From: Erysipelotrichia bacterium
GTDB lineage: Bacteria; Bacillota_I; Bacilli_A; Erysipelotrichales; Erysipelotrichaceae
Direction: 5' to 3'
NCBI GenBank assembly: GCA_009916335.1
Contig: SAAR01000011.1
Location: 1-26,049, forward strand
Length of the DNA: 26,049 nucleotides
Below the pieces are notes generated by a model. It ran no database searches. It had not been told where the DNA came from and saw only the letters and a list, made by a program, of their open reading frames with translations. The position numbers and the translations under genes are program-made. Below, piece by piece: positions 7,294 to 15,822 of this stretch (its first letter is position 1; each line of letters starts with the position of its first letter).

Positions 7294-9111
7294 TTATTCC
7301 ACCGTAACTGATTTTGCTAAATTACGTGGTTGATCTATTTCACACCCTCTTAGATTAGCAATCTGGTAGGATAGCAACTGCAAAGGAATAATCGTCGCAA
7401 TCGCTTGTACCAAGACATCTACCTTAGGAATGGAAATACGATAATCATAAAAGTCATCACTAACTTTGAAATCTTCACGACAAATCAAAATAACATTCGC
7501 TCCACGAGCTTTTACTTCTTTAATATTACTAATTGTTTTTTCATATAAATCTTCATCTGTTGCCAATGCAATCACAGGAGTTCCTTTTTCAATTAAAGAA
7601 ATCGTTCCATGTTTTAATTCCCCTGCTGCATAAGCTTCTGAATGAATATAAGAAATTTCTTTTAGTTTTAAAGAACCTTCCATAGATAAAGCATAGTCTA
7701 ATCCTCGACCGATAAAAAACACATCAGAATGACGAGAAATTATTTTCCCTGCTTGTACATACTGCACATCTTCCATTAAGTGTGTAAGAATCTTAGGTAA
7801 TTCATGCAATTCTTGAATAATTTCATTTGCCTTTTCTTTACTAATCTTTCCTCTTATATAGGCAAGATTTAGTGTAATTAAAGAAAGCAATGCCACTTGT
7901 GTACAATATGCTTTTGTTGTTGCTACGGCAATTTCTGGTCCTGCTAATGTATATGCCACATACTTTGCTTCTCTAGCAATAGAACTATTCATCACATTTA
8001 CAATCGCAAATGTATCTACTCCTTGTTTTTTTGCTAAATCTAAAGCAGCTAATGTATCTGCCGTTTCACCACTTTGTGAAACCAACAAAACAAGTGTAGA
8101 TGGTGTAAAAATAGGATTCTTATAGCGATATTCACTCGCTACTTCTACATTTACCTTAATTCTAGCTTTTGTTTCAATTAATGATTTAGCAATCATTCCT
8201 GCATACATCGCACTTCCACAAGCAACAATGTCAATTTCATCATATTTACTTAAATCTGGTAAATTAGCAACTAACTCATCAATATCATCATGCACATATT
8301 GTTTAATCGTATCACTCACTACTTTTGGTTCTTCGTGAATTTCCTTCAACATGAAATGTTCATAGCCACCTTTTTGAATGTCTACCACATCCATTGTTGA
8401 CTCTTGCACAACATAATCAATTTCTTTTCCTTCGCAATTATAAACATGAATGGACTGTTTGTTTAATACCGCAATCTCATCTTGTCCTAATAAAATATAC
8501 TGTTTGGTATACTTTAAAATAGCTGGCACATCACTAGCGATAAAATTCCCTACTTCACTTGTGGCTAATATCAATGGTGAATTTCTACGCATTGCATACA
8601 GTGTTTCCATATCATCATCAAATAAAATACCAAAAGCAAAACTTCCCCTAAACTTCCTATTTGCTTCTTTTAAAACGTCTAATTTATTATGATTGTTTGT
8701 ATACAAATAATCAATGTATGCACAGGCAACTTCACTATCCGTTTGTGAATTAAATACATACCCTTTTATTTGTAATTCTTTTTTAAGCTCATGATAATTT
8801 TCAATAATTCCATTATGAACCAATGTTACTTGTCCTTGATGATGAGGATGTGAATTGCTTTCATTAGGAATCCCATGTGTTGCCCATCTTGTATGAGCAA
8901 TCCCCAGGGTTGCTGATTGCACTTTTTTCTGCATTAACTTTTCTTCTAAACGGGAAACTTTCCCTCTTGTTTTGACAATTTTAATCGCACGATCTGCTAA
9001 AATGGCAACACCTGCTGAATCATAGCCACGATATTCCAATGACTTAAGACCGTCGATTAAAACACTATTTGAGATATTCTTATATCCCACATAGCCTACT
9101 ATTCCGCACAT
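7294..9111 (-). CDS. glmS: Glutamine--fructose-6-phosphate aminotransferase (isomerizing)
   Basis: 605 aa, the usual family length. It converts fructose-6-phosphate and glutamine to glucosamine-6-phosphate, the first step to UDP-GlcNAc for peptidoglycan, in the cytoplasm. The N-terminal class II glutaminase domain begins MCGIVGYVG; Cys2 becomes the nucleophile after Met removal. HTRWATHG lies near residue 73 and SNSHPH shortly after. Two SIS sugar-isomerase domains follow, with LLVSQSGETADTLAAL, TKAYCTQVALL, then GRGLDYALSMEGSLKLKEI and the conserved C-terminus LAKSVTVE. AGGAGG stands 9 nt before the ATG. It is controlled by a glmS ribozyme in its leader. Confidence 0.98.
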   Translation of the reverse strand: MCGIVGYVGYKNISNSVLIDGLKSLEYRGYDSAGVAILADRAIKIVKTRGKVSRLEEKLMQKKVQSATLGIAHTRWATHGIPNESNSHPHHQGQVTLVHNGIIENYHELKKELQIKGYVFNSQTDSEVACAYIDYLYTNNHNKLDVLKEANRKFRGSFAFGILFDDDMETLYAMRRNSPLILATSEVGNFIASDVPAILKYTKQYILLGQDEIAVLNKQSIHVYNCEGKEIDYVVQESTMDVVDIQKGGYEHFMLKEIHEEPKVVSDTIKQYVHDDIDELVANLPDLSKYDEIDIVACGSAMYAGMIAKSLIETKARIKVNVEVASEYRYKNPIFTPSTLVLLVSQSGETADTLAALDLAKKQGVDTFAIVNVMNSSIAREAKYVAYTLAGPEIAVATTKAYCTQVALLSLITLNLAYIRGKISKEKANEIIQELHELPKILTHLMEDVQYVQAGKIISRHSDVFFIGRGLDYALSMEGSLKLKEISYIHSEAYAAGELKHGTISLIEKGTPVIALATDEDLYEKTISNIKEVKARGANVILICREDFKVSDDFYDYRISIPKVDVLVQAIATIIPLQLLSYQIANLRGCEIDQPRNLAKSVTVE

Positions 9112-9150
9112 TAAATTGTTCCTCCTATATGATTAAGCGTAATAAAAGTA

Positions 9151-9188
9151 TAAGAAAAACAACCTTATCATGAAGGGTATTTTTCTTA
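9151..9188 (-). promoter_or_regulatory. AU-rich hairpin between the glmS ribozyme and the start codon
   Basis: TAAGAAAAA (9151-9159) pairs perfectly with TTTTTCTTA (9180-9188), with partial pairing inside (ACCCTT against AAGGT). It is 25 nt upstream of the glmS ribosome binding site and just after ribozyme helix P4. After ribozyme cleavage this hairpin would be near the middle of the leader fragment kept on the mRNA. It could affect decay or translation, or be a weak terminator (ACTTTTATT follows). Confidence 0.45.
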
Positions 9189-9199
9189 TTAACTGTGAG

Positions 9200-9325
9200 G
9201 AAATGTCTTTTTAGCGTATTATCTTGCCTTTGTTACATTTCTAACGATTCACTAAACCGTAGTAGCACCCGCCGAATCTTTCGATCACTACTAACCTCGT
9301 CAACACATACTGTGTCCTGGCGCTC
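9200..9325 (-). ncRNA. glmS ribozyme (glucosamine-6-phosphate-responsive)
   Basis: The minus strand reads AGCGCCAGGACACAG, TTGACGAGG, TGATCGAAAGATTCGGCGGG and TGCTACTACGG. These are the conserved core pieces of the glmS ribozyme in the correct order: the cleavage site with GCGCC, the GACGAGG segment, ATCGA, then TTCGGCGGGTGC. Self-cleavage is expected between A9324 and G9323. P2.1/P3 arms such as GTAGTAG...CTACTAC are visible, and P4 closes with GAAATGT / ACATTTC (3' edge at 9200). With glucosamine-6-phosphate bound, the transcript is cut and glmS expression falls. It lies in the leader of glmS, so it closes a feedback loop on the gene's own product. Confidence 0.95.
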
Positions 9326-9363
9326 ATTATTATCCATATCATCATTAGATAATAACTGCTTAT

Positions 9364-9392
9364 ATTATATGCGTCTTATTTTACAAATGCAA
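9364..9392 (-). promoter_or_regulatory. Promoter of glmS
   Basis: On the minus strand, TTGCAT (9387-9392), a 17-bp spacer and TATAAT (9364-9369) form a sigma-A-type promoter. It starts transcription roughly 30 nt upstream of the ribozyme cleavage site. Confidence 0.75.
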
Positions 9393-9545
9393 CGTTTTTT
9401 TCATAACACATGACAAATGTACATGACAAGCATTTACTTTTTACCTGTTTTAAGGCATTTCTATAATCCCTTACACAAAAGAGAAAAGATATAAAAATTA
9501 GCTGAGATCGCAATTTATACAAGGTTGTCTTTATAGGACATGCAA

Positions 9546-9574
9546 TTGTTTTTATCAAAAAGATAAGGTATAAT
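9546..9574 (+). promoter_or_regulatory. Promoter of proBA
   Basis: TTGTTT (9546-9551), a 17-bp spacer and TATAAT (9569-9574), 30 nt upstream of the proB start. It is divergent from the glmS promoter. Confidence 0.7.
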
Positions 9575-9603
9575 ATGTAAAATTATAAACTGAGGTGATA
9601 GCG

Positions 9604-10380
9604 ATGAAAAGAATTGTTGTAAAAGTAGGTTCTAGTACAATTACACATCAAACAGGATTGTTAAATTTAAGAAAGATGGAACAATTGGCAAAAGTATTAA
9701 GTGATTTAAGCAACCAAGGAAATGAAGTCATTCTCGTTAGTTCAGGAGCTATGGCAGCAGGTCGAGGAAAAATGGGGTTAACGACTCGTCCATCAACATT
9801 AGAAGAAAAACAGGCACTTGCTTCCATTGGGCAATGTGAACTCATGTATATTTATGATAAGTTCTTTTCACAATACTCTAAAATTGTTGCACAGTTATTA
9901 ATGACAAAAAGAGTCATTAGTGAGAAACATTTACGAGTCAATGCATCGAATACACTAGAAACATTATTAGCGTATCATGCGATTCCTATTATTAATGAAA
10001 ACGATAGTGTCGCTACCGATGAAATTGTCTATGGGGACAATGACACCTTAAGTGCAATTACAGCGAAACTTGTCAACGCTGATTTATTAATCATTCTTTC
10101 TGATATTGATGGATTATATGATAAAAATCCAAACCAATACGAAGACGCAAAATTAATTACTCGTGTAGATTGTATTGATGAACATGTTGAGAGTATGGCA
10201 GAAGATACAAATTCAAAGGTAGGAACTGGTGGTATGATCACTAAAATACAAGCAGCGAAGATTGCCGTAGAAGCGAATTGTGATATGTTAATTGTGAATG
10301 GTAAAGATTTAAATATCATTTATGATATTATGGATCAAAAAATAGTAGGTACATTATTTAAAGCTAGAAAGGAAGGCTAA
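9604..10380 (+). CDS. proB: Glutamate 5-kinase, short form without PUA domain
   Basis: It phosphorylates glutamate to gamma-glutamyl phosphate, the first step of proline synthesis. I take the ATG at 9604, because GAGG lies 8 nt upstream of it; an upstream in-frame GTG at 9595 overlaps that site. The 258-aa product is one amino-acid-kinase domain: KVGSS (7-11), SSGAMAAG (46-53), NENDSVATDE (131-140), YGDND (143-147), LSDIDGLYDKNP (165-176). The ~110-residue C-terminal PUA domain found in E. coli and B. subtilis ProB is absent, as in some Firmicutes and Bacteroidetes; this may alter proline feedback. It is 1 nt upstream of proA, in one operon. Confidence 0.95.
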   Translation: MKRIVVKVGSSTITHQTGLLNLRKMEQLAKVLSDLSNQGNEVILVSSGAMAAGRGKMGLTTRPSTLEEKQALASIGQCELMYIYDKFFSQYSKIVAQLLMTKRVISEKHLRVNASNTLETLLAYHAIPIINENDSVATDEIVYGDNDTLSAITAKLVNADLLIILSDIDGLYDKNPNQYEDAKLITRVDCIDEHVESMAEDTNSKVGTGGMITKIQAAKIAVEANCDMLIVNGKDLNIIYDIMDQKIVGTLFKARKEG

Positions 10381-10381
10381 G

Positions 10382-11623
10382 ATGGATATTGTAAAACAAG
10401 GAAAACTTTGTAAACAGGCTGCTTATGAATTAATGAATAAAACAAATGAAGAAAAAAACAGTGCGTTAAGTGCGATTTGTGATGAATTAGATAAGCAAAG
10501 AGAAAATATTTTAAAAGCCAATCAAAAAGATATTGAAAAAGCGAAAGCAAATCATAAAAGTGATGCTTTCATTGATCGCTTAGCTTTAAATGATGCTCGT
10601 TTAGATGGAATCATTGATGGTGTTAAACAAGTCATTCACTTAGCTGATCCTACACATCAAATATTGGATTGTTGGGATAAAGGAGAATTACACTTTGTGA
10701 AAAAATCTGTTCCTATTGGGGTGATTGGTATTATCTATGAAGCACGTCCTAATGTGAGTGTTGATGCGGCTTCCCTTTGTTTAAAAAGTGGTAATGTTTG
10801 TTTCTTGCGTGGTAGCTCTGATACGATTGAATCCAATCAAGCACTTGTAAAAGCCATGCAAACTGCTTTATCCTCTGTATCCTTTAATCCAAACTGTATT
10901 GCTCTTGTACAAGATACATCAAGAGAAGTCGCTACCCAGTTTATGCAACTCAATGAATATTTAGATTTATTGATTCCTAGAGGAAGTGCCAACTTGATTA
11001 AAACAACCGTTGAAAAGGCTAGTGTACCAATCATTGAAACAGGAAGTGGAAATTGCCATGTTTATGTTGATCAAGATGCAGATATACAAAAAGCAGTAGA
11101 TATTATTATCAATGCTAAAACACAAAGAGTGAGTGTATGTAATGCTTGTGAGAGTGTACTTGTACATGAAGCGATTGCCAAACAAGCGATGCCATGTATC
11201 ATTGATGCATTAAAACAACATCATGTAAAAATACATGGTTGTCCAAGATGTCAGGTATACGATGAGGATATTTTATTGGCAAGTGAAATAGATTATGCCA
11301 AGGAATATTTAGATTATGAACTTTCCATTAAAATCGTTGATCATATACAAGAAGCAATCCATCATATCAATACATATCACACACAACATTCTGATGTCAT
11401 TATTAGTGAAAATCCACAAGCAATTGAAACGTTCTTCAATCATGTGGATAGTGCCTGTGTATATGCCAATGCTTCCTCTCGTTTCTCTGATGGCAACGAG
11501 TTTGGCTTTGGTGCAGAAATTGGTATTTCCACACAAAAAATTCATGCAAGAGGACCCATGGGCTTAACAGCTTTAACCTCTTATCAATACCAGATTACAG
11601 GAAATGGAACCATTCGCAAATAA
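10382..11623 (+). CDS. proA: Gamma-glutamyl phosphate reductase
   Basis: 413 aa, the normal length. It reduces gamma-glutamyl phosphate with NADPH to glutamate semialdehyde, which cyclises towards proline. This is an aldehyde-dehydrogenase fold. PIGVIGIIYEARPNVSVDAA is the cofactor-binding segment, LIPRGSANLI follows, and the catalytic cysteine is Cys253 in VCNACESVLVH. The end HARGPMGLTALTSYQYQITG is the conserved family signature. The start is 1 nt after the proB stop, so the two are cotranscribed and probably handle the labile acyl phosphate together. A bidirectional terminator follows. Confidence 0.97.
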   Translation: MDIVKQGKLCKQAAYELMNKTNEEKNSALSAICDELDKQRENILKANQKDIEKAKANHKSDAFIDRLALNDARLDGIIDGVKQVIHLADPTHQILDCWDKGELHFVKKSVPIGVIGIIYEARPNVSVDAASLCLKSGNVCFLRGSSDTIESNQALVKAMQTALSSVSFNPNCIALVQDTSREVATQFMQLNEYLDLLIPRGSANLIKTTVEKASVPIIETGSGNCHVYVDQDADIQKAVDIIINAKTQRVSVCNACESVLVHEAIAKQAMPCIIDALKQHHVKIHGCPRCQVYDEDILLASEIDYAKEYLDYELSIKIVDHIQEAIHHINTYHTQHSDVIISENPQAIETFFNHVDSACVYANASSRFSDGNEFGFGAEIGISTQKIHARGPMGLTALTSYQYQITGNGTIRK

Positions 11624-11647
11624 AAAAGATGATCGCTCATCTTTTTT
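11622..11647. terminator. Bidirectional terminator between proA and typA
   Basis: AAAAAAGATGA / TCATCTTTTTT is a perfect 11-bp stem with loop TCGC, flanked by A-runs and T-runs, so it can work on both strands. It separates the convergent proA and typA genes. Confidence 0.9.
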
Positions 11648-11655
11648 ATTTTATC

Positions 11656-13479
11656 TTATTGTTTAGCTTCACGCATCAATTGTTTACGATCAAAAGGTGT
11701 TAACCCTTTTTTACGAACACGAATGTGTAAAGGTGTTACTTCTACTAATTCATCATCATTAATAAATTCTAACGCTTCTTCTAATGTTAAAATTTTAGCA
11801 GGAACTAATTTCATCGCTTCATCATTTCCACTAGAACGAATGGCTGTTAGCTTTTTATTCTTTAATGGGTTTACATCCATATCCATATTACGAGCAGACT
11901 GTCCAATAATCATACCTTCATATACTTCTGTTTGTGGAGTAATGAATAATTGTCCACGCTCTTGAATATTCCATAAAGCATACGTCATCGCTTTCCCTGT
12001 TTCCGTTGAAATTAATGCCCCATTTGCTCTTTGTAAGATTTCACCCATAAATGGTTCATATCCAGCTACACGTCTTACCAAAGTACCTTCTCCATGCGTA
12101 TCATTAATAAACTCACTACGATACCCTAACAAGCCTCGTGTTGGTGCTTGATAAACAATCTTACAATAACCATTTTCTTCGTCCATATTCACTAGTTGCC
12201 CTTTTCTTTGATTCAACTTGTTAATAATGGTTCCACTATATTCACTAGGAGCTAAAGCAACCACTTCTTCCACTGGTTCTACTAACACATCATTTTCATC
12301 ACGATGTAAGATAACCTCTGGTTTACTAACAGCCACTTCATATCCTTCTCTACGCATATTTTCAAGTAAAATAGAAATATGTAATTCACCACGTCCACTT
12401 ACTTTAAACATATCCGCACTTTCTGTTGCTTCTACCTTTAATCCAACATTCACTTCTAATTCTTTTTCTAAACGTTCTTTTAAGTTTCTACTAGTAACAA
12501 ATTTTCCATCTTGTCCTGCAAATGGTGATTTATTAACAATAAAATTCATCGACAAAGTCGGTTCTTCCACATGGATTGTTTCCATTGGACACAAATGTTC
12601 TTTATCTTGGCAAAGTGTTTCCCCAATAGAAATATTGGAAATTCCTGAAATAACAACAATTTCTCCACTGGCAGCTTCTTTTACTCTTGATTTTGACAAT
12701 CCACGATAAATGAACAACTGTCCAATCTGTGCATTTCTAACATTTCCATCACTATCACAAACAACAATATTCTGTCCTTCTTTAATCGTCCCATTGTACA
12801 CACGCCCAATTCCTAAACGACCAATGTATTCATCATAATCAAGGGCAGAAATCTGTACCTGTAAATCTTTATCATCATAATCTGGATAAACATCACAATG
12901 TTCTAGGATTGTTTCAAACAAAGGATCAATATTTTCACTTGGTGTATTTAAATCCTTCTGTACAATTCCTTGTTTTGCAATTCCATATAATATTGGGAAA
13001 TCTAATTGTTCATCACTTGCATTTAAGTCCAAGAACAACTCATACACCATATCGACAACTTCTTCTGCTCTTGCATCTCTTTTATCAATTTTATTAATTA
13101 AAAGAATCGGACGCAATCCCATTTCTAATGATTTCTGCAATACAAATCTTGTCTGTGGCATTGGTCCTTCACTAGAATCAACTAATAGAATGACTGTATC
13201 CACCGTTTTAATAATACGTTCTACTTCACTTGAGAAATCAGCATGTCCTGGTGTATCGACAATATTGATTTTAACATCATTATGCATTACACTACAATTC
13301 TTCGCATAGATTGTAATTCCTCTTTCTCTTTCCAAATCATTACTATCCATGACACAATCAACACTCTCTTCATTGCTTCTAAAAACACCACTTTGATTTA
13401 AAAAAGCATCTACTAATGTACTTTTACCAGCATCAACATGGGCAATGACGGCAATGTTTATAATTTTTTGTTTACTCAT
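11656..13479 (-). CDS. typA: Translational GTPase TypA/BipA
   Basis: 607 aa, full length. It is a ribosome-associated GTPase of the EF-G/LepA class, linked in other bacteria to 50S assembly and growth under stress or cold. The G domain has HVDAGKST (14-21), RGITI (53-57), DTPGH (75-79) and NKID (129-132). A beta-barrel domain II follows, then the EF-G III/V-like domains (SGRGELHISILLENMRREGY), and the BipA-specific C-terminal domain with LGYRSEFINDTHGEG. It ends KKGLTPFDRKQLMREAK. AAAGGTGG precedes the ATG. It is transcribed alone from a putative -10 TATAAT at 13510-13515. Confidence 0.97.
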   Translation of the reverse strand: MSKQKIINIAVIAHVDAGKSTLVDAFLNQSGVFRSNEESVDCVMDSNDLERERGITIYAKNCSVMHNDVKINIVDTPGHADFSSEVERIIKTVDTVILLVDSSEGPMPQTRFVLQKSLEMGLRPILLINKIDKRDARAEEVVDMVYELFLDLNASDEQLDFPILYGIAKQGIVQKDLNTPSENIDPLFETILEHCDVYPDYDDKDLQVQISALDYDEYIGRLGIGRVYNGTIKEGQNIVVCDSDGNVRNAQIGQLFIYRGLSKSRVKEAASGEIVVISGISNISIGETLCQDKEHLCPMETIHVEEPTLSMNFIVNKSPFAGQDGKFVTSRNLKERLEKELEVNVGLKVEATESADMFKVSGRGELHISILLENMRREGYEVAVSKPEVILHRDENDVLVEPVEEVVALAPSEYSGTIINKLNQRKGQLVNMDEENGYCKIVYQAPTRGLLGYRSEFINDTHGEGTLVRRVAGYEPFMGEILQRANGALISTETGKAMTYALWNIQERGQLFITPQTEVYEGMIIGQSARNMDMDVNPLKNKKLTAIRSSGNDEAMKLVPAKILTLEEALEFINDDELVEVTPLHIRVRKKGLTPFDRKQLMREAKQ

Positions 13480-13509
13480 TTGTTACCACCTTTTTTATTA
13501 CTTATCTAT

Positions 13510-13515
13510 ATTATA
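13510..13515 (-). promoter_or_regulatory. Putative -10 of typA
   Basis: TATAAT on the minus strand, 31 nt upstream of the typA start. No good -35 is seen, so only the -10 is claimed. Confidence 0.4.
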
Positions 13516-13593
13516 CTGTTTTTGCTAATAATGCTAGAAATAATTATGATAATTGCAAAAGATAGCGCATACAATACTTTAAAGGGGAAATAT

Positions 13594-14310
13594 ATGAAGA
13601 TAAAATTAAAACTATTGACAATTCTATTTTGTTTATTATCCTTATCTCTTTCGTTTCAAACATCTACGAATGCCAATACAAAAACAGTCATTGTTTCTTA
13701 TGATGACATCTTAAATGAACCTGTTAAAAATATTGATCCTAATAAACCAATGGTTGCTTTAACCTTTGATGATGGACCTACTAGACAATATACAACGATG
13801 ATCTTAGATTGCTTAAAAGAAAATCATGCCTATGCTACTTTTTTTGTCTTAGGTTCACGCATTGATAAAGCAAGCGATTTATTAGAAAGAATGATTTTAG
13901 AAGGTAGCGAAATCGGTAATCATACGTATTCTCATAAACAGTTAACAACCTTAAATGAAACCAGTATCGCAAATGAGATTCGTGAAGCAAATAAAAAAAT
14001 ATTTCAAGTAACACATAACTTTCCTAGTGTACTGCGTCCTCCTTATGGCTCATACAACGAAAGCGTCATTAATCATTTAGGGGAAATGCGTATTGTTACA
14101 TGGAGTGTGGATAGTGAAGATTGGCGTAGTAAAAACGCTGAAACGATTGTTAAAAAAGTAATGAATGAAGTAAAAGATAAAGATATTATATTATTGCATG
14201 ATTTGTATTTAAGCAGTGCACAGGCAGCTTGTCTTTTAATTCCTCGTTTACAAGAAGAAGGGTATCAATTAGTTACCGTTAGTGATTTATATTCTTTTGA
14301 AAATAACTAG
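13594..14310 (+). CDS. Secreted polysaccharide (peptidoglycan-type) deacetylase, NodB family
   Basis: The start is the ATG at 13594, after AAAGGGG; the open frame reaches further up, but that part overlaps the divergent typA start. The 238-aa product has a signal peptide (MKIKLKLLTILFCLLSLSLS, cleavage probably near TNA at 25-28) and one CE4 domain. All five motifs are present: TFDDGP (57-62, catalytic base and metal Asp), HTYSH (110-114, metal His), RPPYG (148-152), W170/D173/W177, and LLHD (200-203, catalytic His). It should remove acetyl groups from N-acetylglucosamine or a similar sugar in the cell envelope, perhaps giving lysozyme resistance. The exact substrate is not readable from sequence. 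Confidence 0.9.
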   Translation: MKIKLKLLTILFCLLSLSLSFQTSTNANTKTVIVSYDDILNEPVKNIDPNKPMVALTFDDGPTRQYTTMILDCLKENHAYATFFVLGSRIDKASDLLERMILEGSEIGNHTYSHKQLTTLNETSIANEIREANKKIFQVTHNFPSVLRPPYGSYNESVINHLGEMRIVTWSVDSEDWRSKNAETIVKKVMNEVKDKDIILLHDLYLSSAQAACLLIPRLQEEGYQLVTVSDLYSFENN

Positions 14311-14350
14311 TATTTAAGCTTTTCCTATTTCCTATCAAAGTGAAAAAAGC

Positions 14351-14356
14351 TATAAT
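14351..14356 (+). promoter_or_regulatory. Putative -10 of the SpoU methyltransferase gene
   Basis: TATAAT, 37 nt before the start codon. The -35 region is not recognisable. Confidence 0.4.
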
Positions 14357-14393
14357 ATCATTATGTATAAAAAACATGGAATAGGAGATTTGT

Positions 14394-15128
14394 ATGCAGC
14401 ATCTATTTGAAGGAAAAATATCAGTGAAGGCAGCTTTATTATCCCCTTATCGTAAAGTGGATAAGATTATGATTGAAGAACATAAAAAAGATCGTGATAC
14501 TGCGTTTATTATGCGTCAAGCACAAGAAAAAAACATTGTCGTAGAACGTTTAAAACAAAGTGAGATTGATGACTTGTGCAGTGGAAAAACACATGGTGGT
14601 ATCATTGCTATGTGTAAAGATAGAACCTATCAATCTTTATCTTCCATTCTTACGAAAGCTAGTTTTATCGCTTTTGTGGAAGGAGTAGAGGACCCTTTTA
14701 ACTTTGGTTTTGTCTTAAGAAGTTTGTATGCTGCTGGTGTTGATGCTATCATCATGCCACCAAGAAATTGGACAAGTGCTGCCAGTACATTAGCCAAATC
14801 AAGTGCTGGAGCAAGTGAATACTTAAATATGGTAATTAGTGAAGATATAGAAAATACACTACTTTATTTAAAGCAACACCACTTTCAGATTGTTTGTGCC
14901 AATCGTGATGCAAAAGCGATAGAAATGTATGATTACGATTATACGCAAAAAATATGTATTTGTATTGGTGGAGAAAAACGTGGCTTATCAAAAAGCGTTT
15001 TAAAACATAGTGATCAAAACGTTTATATTCCTTATCAAAACGATTTTAGAAATGCTTTAAGTGCCGCAAGTGCATCAACCATACTTGCCTATGAAGTATT
15101 AAGACAAAGAAAAAACAAAAAGAAATAA
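14394..15128 (+). CDS. SpoU/TrmH-family RNA 2'-O-methyltransferase (RlmB-like)
   Basis: 244 aa with AGGAG 7 nt before the ATG. It methylates a ribose 2'-OH in tRNA or 23S rRNA using S-adenosylmethionine. An N-terminal substrate-binding region resembles that of RlmB (FEGKISVKAAL, THGGIIAMC at 66-74). The SPOUT knot domain follows, with motif 1 NFGFVLRS (103-110, containing the conserved Asn and Arg), motif 2 IGGEKRGLS (191-199) and motif 3 NALSAASAS (220-228), where the family usually has SLNVSVAA. The altered motif 3 and the GFVLRS variant make this a divergent subgroup, so the target (RlmB G2251-type or a tRNA) is uncertain. Confidence 0.85.
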   Translation: MQHLFEGKISVKAALLSPYRKVDKIMIEEHKKDRDTAFIMRQAQEKNIVVERLKQSEIDDLCSGKTHGGIIAMCKDRTYQSLSSILTKASFIAFVEGVEDPFNFGFVLRSLYAAGVDAIIMPPRNWTSAASTLAKSSAGASEYLNMVISEDIENTLLYLKQHHFQIVCANRDAKAIEMYDYDYTQKICICIGGEKRGLSKSVLKHSDQNVYIPYQNDFRNALSAASASTILAYEVLRQRKNKKK

Positions 15129-15244
15129 CAAGGCTAATCATCGTCTTTTTGAATCATCTGGTTGCTTTCTATTTCTACTCGTTATAATTTAAATGAACAC
15201 CATATCCCTAGAGTGCTACTTACATTTAATGTTAGTTATATGTT

Positions 15245-15324
15245 AAAAAAGATAGGAGTTATTCCACGTTTTCAAGTGAATCACTACCTATCTTTTATTT
15301 TTCTTATGTGCATTAAAAATGAAT
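15245..15324. repeat. 80-bp direct repeat carrying a terminator hairpin, copy 1
   Basis: 76 of 80 positions are identical to 16213-16292, with no gaps. The unit contains a terminator-type hairpin (AAAAGATAGG / CCTATCTTTT, 15247-15296) and about 28 bp beyond it. Here it lies between the convergent methyltransferase and PH-like genes and can terminate both. Confidence 0.9.
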
Positions 15325-15340
15325 AAACGATATTAATTTG

Positions 15341-15712
15341 CTAATTTATTAGCAGTTTATCAATGAATTCTTTAATTCTCTTCGCTTCTTCTCGATCCGC
15401 AAGATACATATTTGAATTAATAACCACTTTTTCTTTAGACACATAAACTCCAAGTACACTTTCATCTTTCATCGTTATTTTTACTCCCACATACACTAGT
15501 GGCTCTCCAAGCATGGAAACAAAAGTCGTACCTCCTAGTACCTGATGCAAAAAAGGGGTTGTTTTTCCACGAAACTTAGAATCCTCGTTTAAAACACTAC
15601 ATTTTTTGATGTCATTAATAGAATATTCTTGATTAATATCACCTAATATTTTAAACGTGTTTTTTTCAAGATTAAAAGTTATATTATCAAATTTCACTTC
15701 TGTGTTTTTCAT
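15341..15712 (-). CDS. Small PH-like domain protein of unknown function
   Basis: A 123-aa soluble protein with AAAGGAGG upstream of its ATG. The sequence alternates beta strands (VKFDNITFNLE, TFKILGDINQEY, VYVGVKITMKDESVLGVYVS) and ends in an amphipathic helix, REEAKRIKEFIDKLL. This is the layout of small bacterial PH-like domains (seven-stranded barrel capped by a helix), often membrane- or peptide-binding. There is no signal peptide. The gene and ~0.5 kb of non-coding DNA upstream are bracketed by 80-bp direct repeats, so it may be a later insertion. The function is not known. Confidence 0.65.
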   Translation of the reverse strand: MKNTEVKFDNITFNLEKNTFKILGDINQEYSINDIKKCSVLNEDSKFRGKTTPFLHQVLGGTTFVSMLGEPLVYVGVKITMKDESVLGVYVSKEKVVINSNMYLADREEAKRIKEFIDKLLIN

Positions 15713-15786
15713 ATAAACCCTTTCTCCTCCTTTTAAGTATTAAAGCTATCCATTATAATTTTTTCACTATCATTTCCCTAACAAAC

Positions 15787-15822
15787 CTACAAGTTAGTTG
15801 GCTTTCTCTTTACAACCTGCAT
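15787..15822 (-). CDS. Possible 11-residue leader peptide upstream of the PH-like gene
   Basis: ATG at 15822 with a very good AAAGGAGG 8 nt upstream encodes MQVVKRKPTNL and a TAG stop. It ends 74 nt before the start of the PH-like gene. ACAAACC / GGTTTGT (15781-15830) can pair around it. A translated leader regulating the downstream gene is one reading. A remnant of a deleted gene start is the other. Confidence 0.3.
   Translation of the reverse strand: MQVVKRKPTNL

Noticed and set aside
9195..9413. 72-codon plus-strand frame over the glmS leader
   Set aside because: It is the complement of the glmS ribozyme and promoter, whose conserved core fully explains the sequence.
12218..12709. 163-codon plus-strand frame
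   Set aside because: Antisense to typA, serine/threonine-rich shadow frame without start signals.
13438..13593. N-terminal 52-codon extension of the deacetylase
   Set aside because: It overlaps the divergent typA start and promoter; the ATG at 13594 has the ribosome binding site and opens a normal signal peptide.
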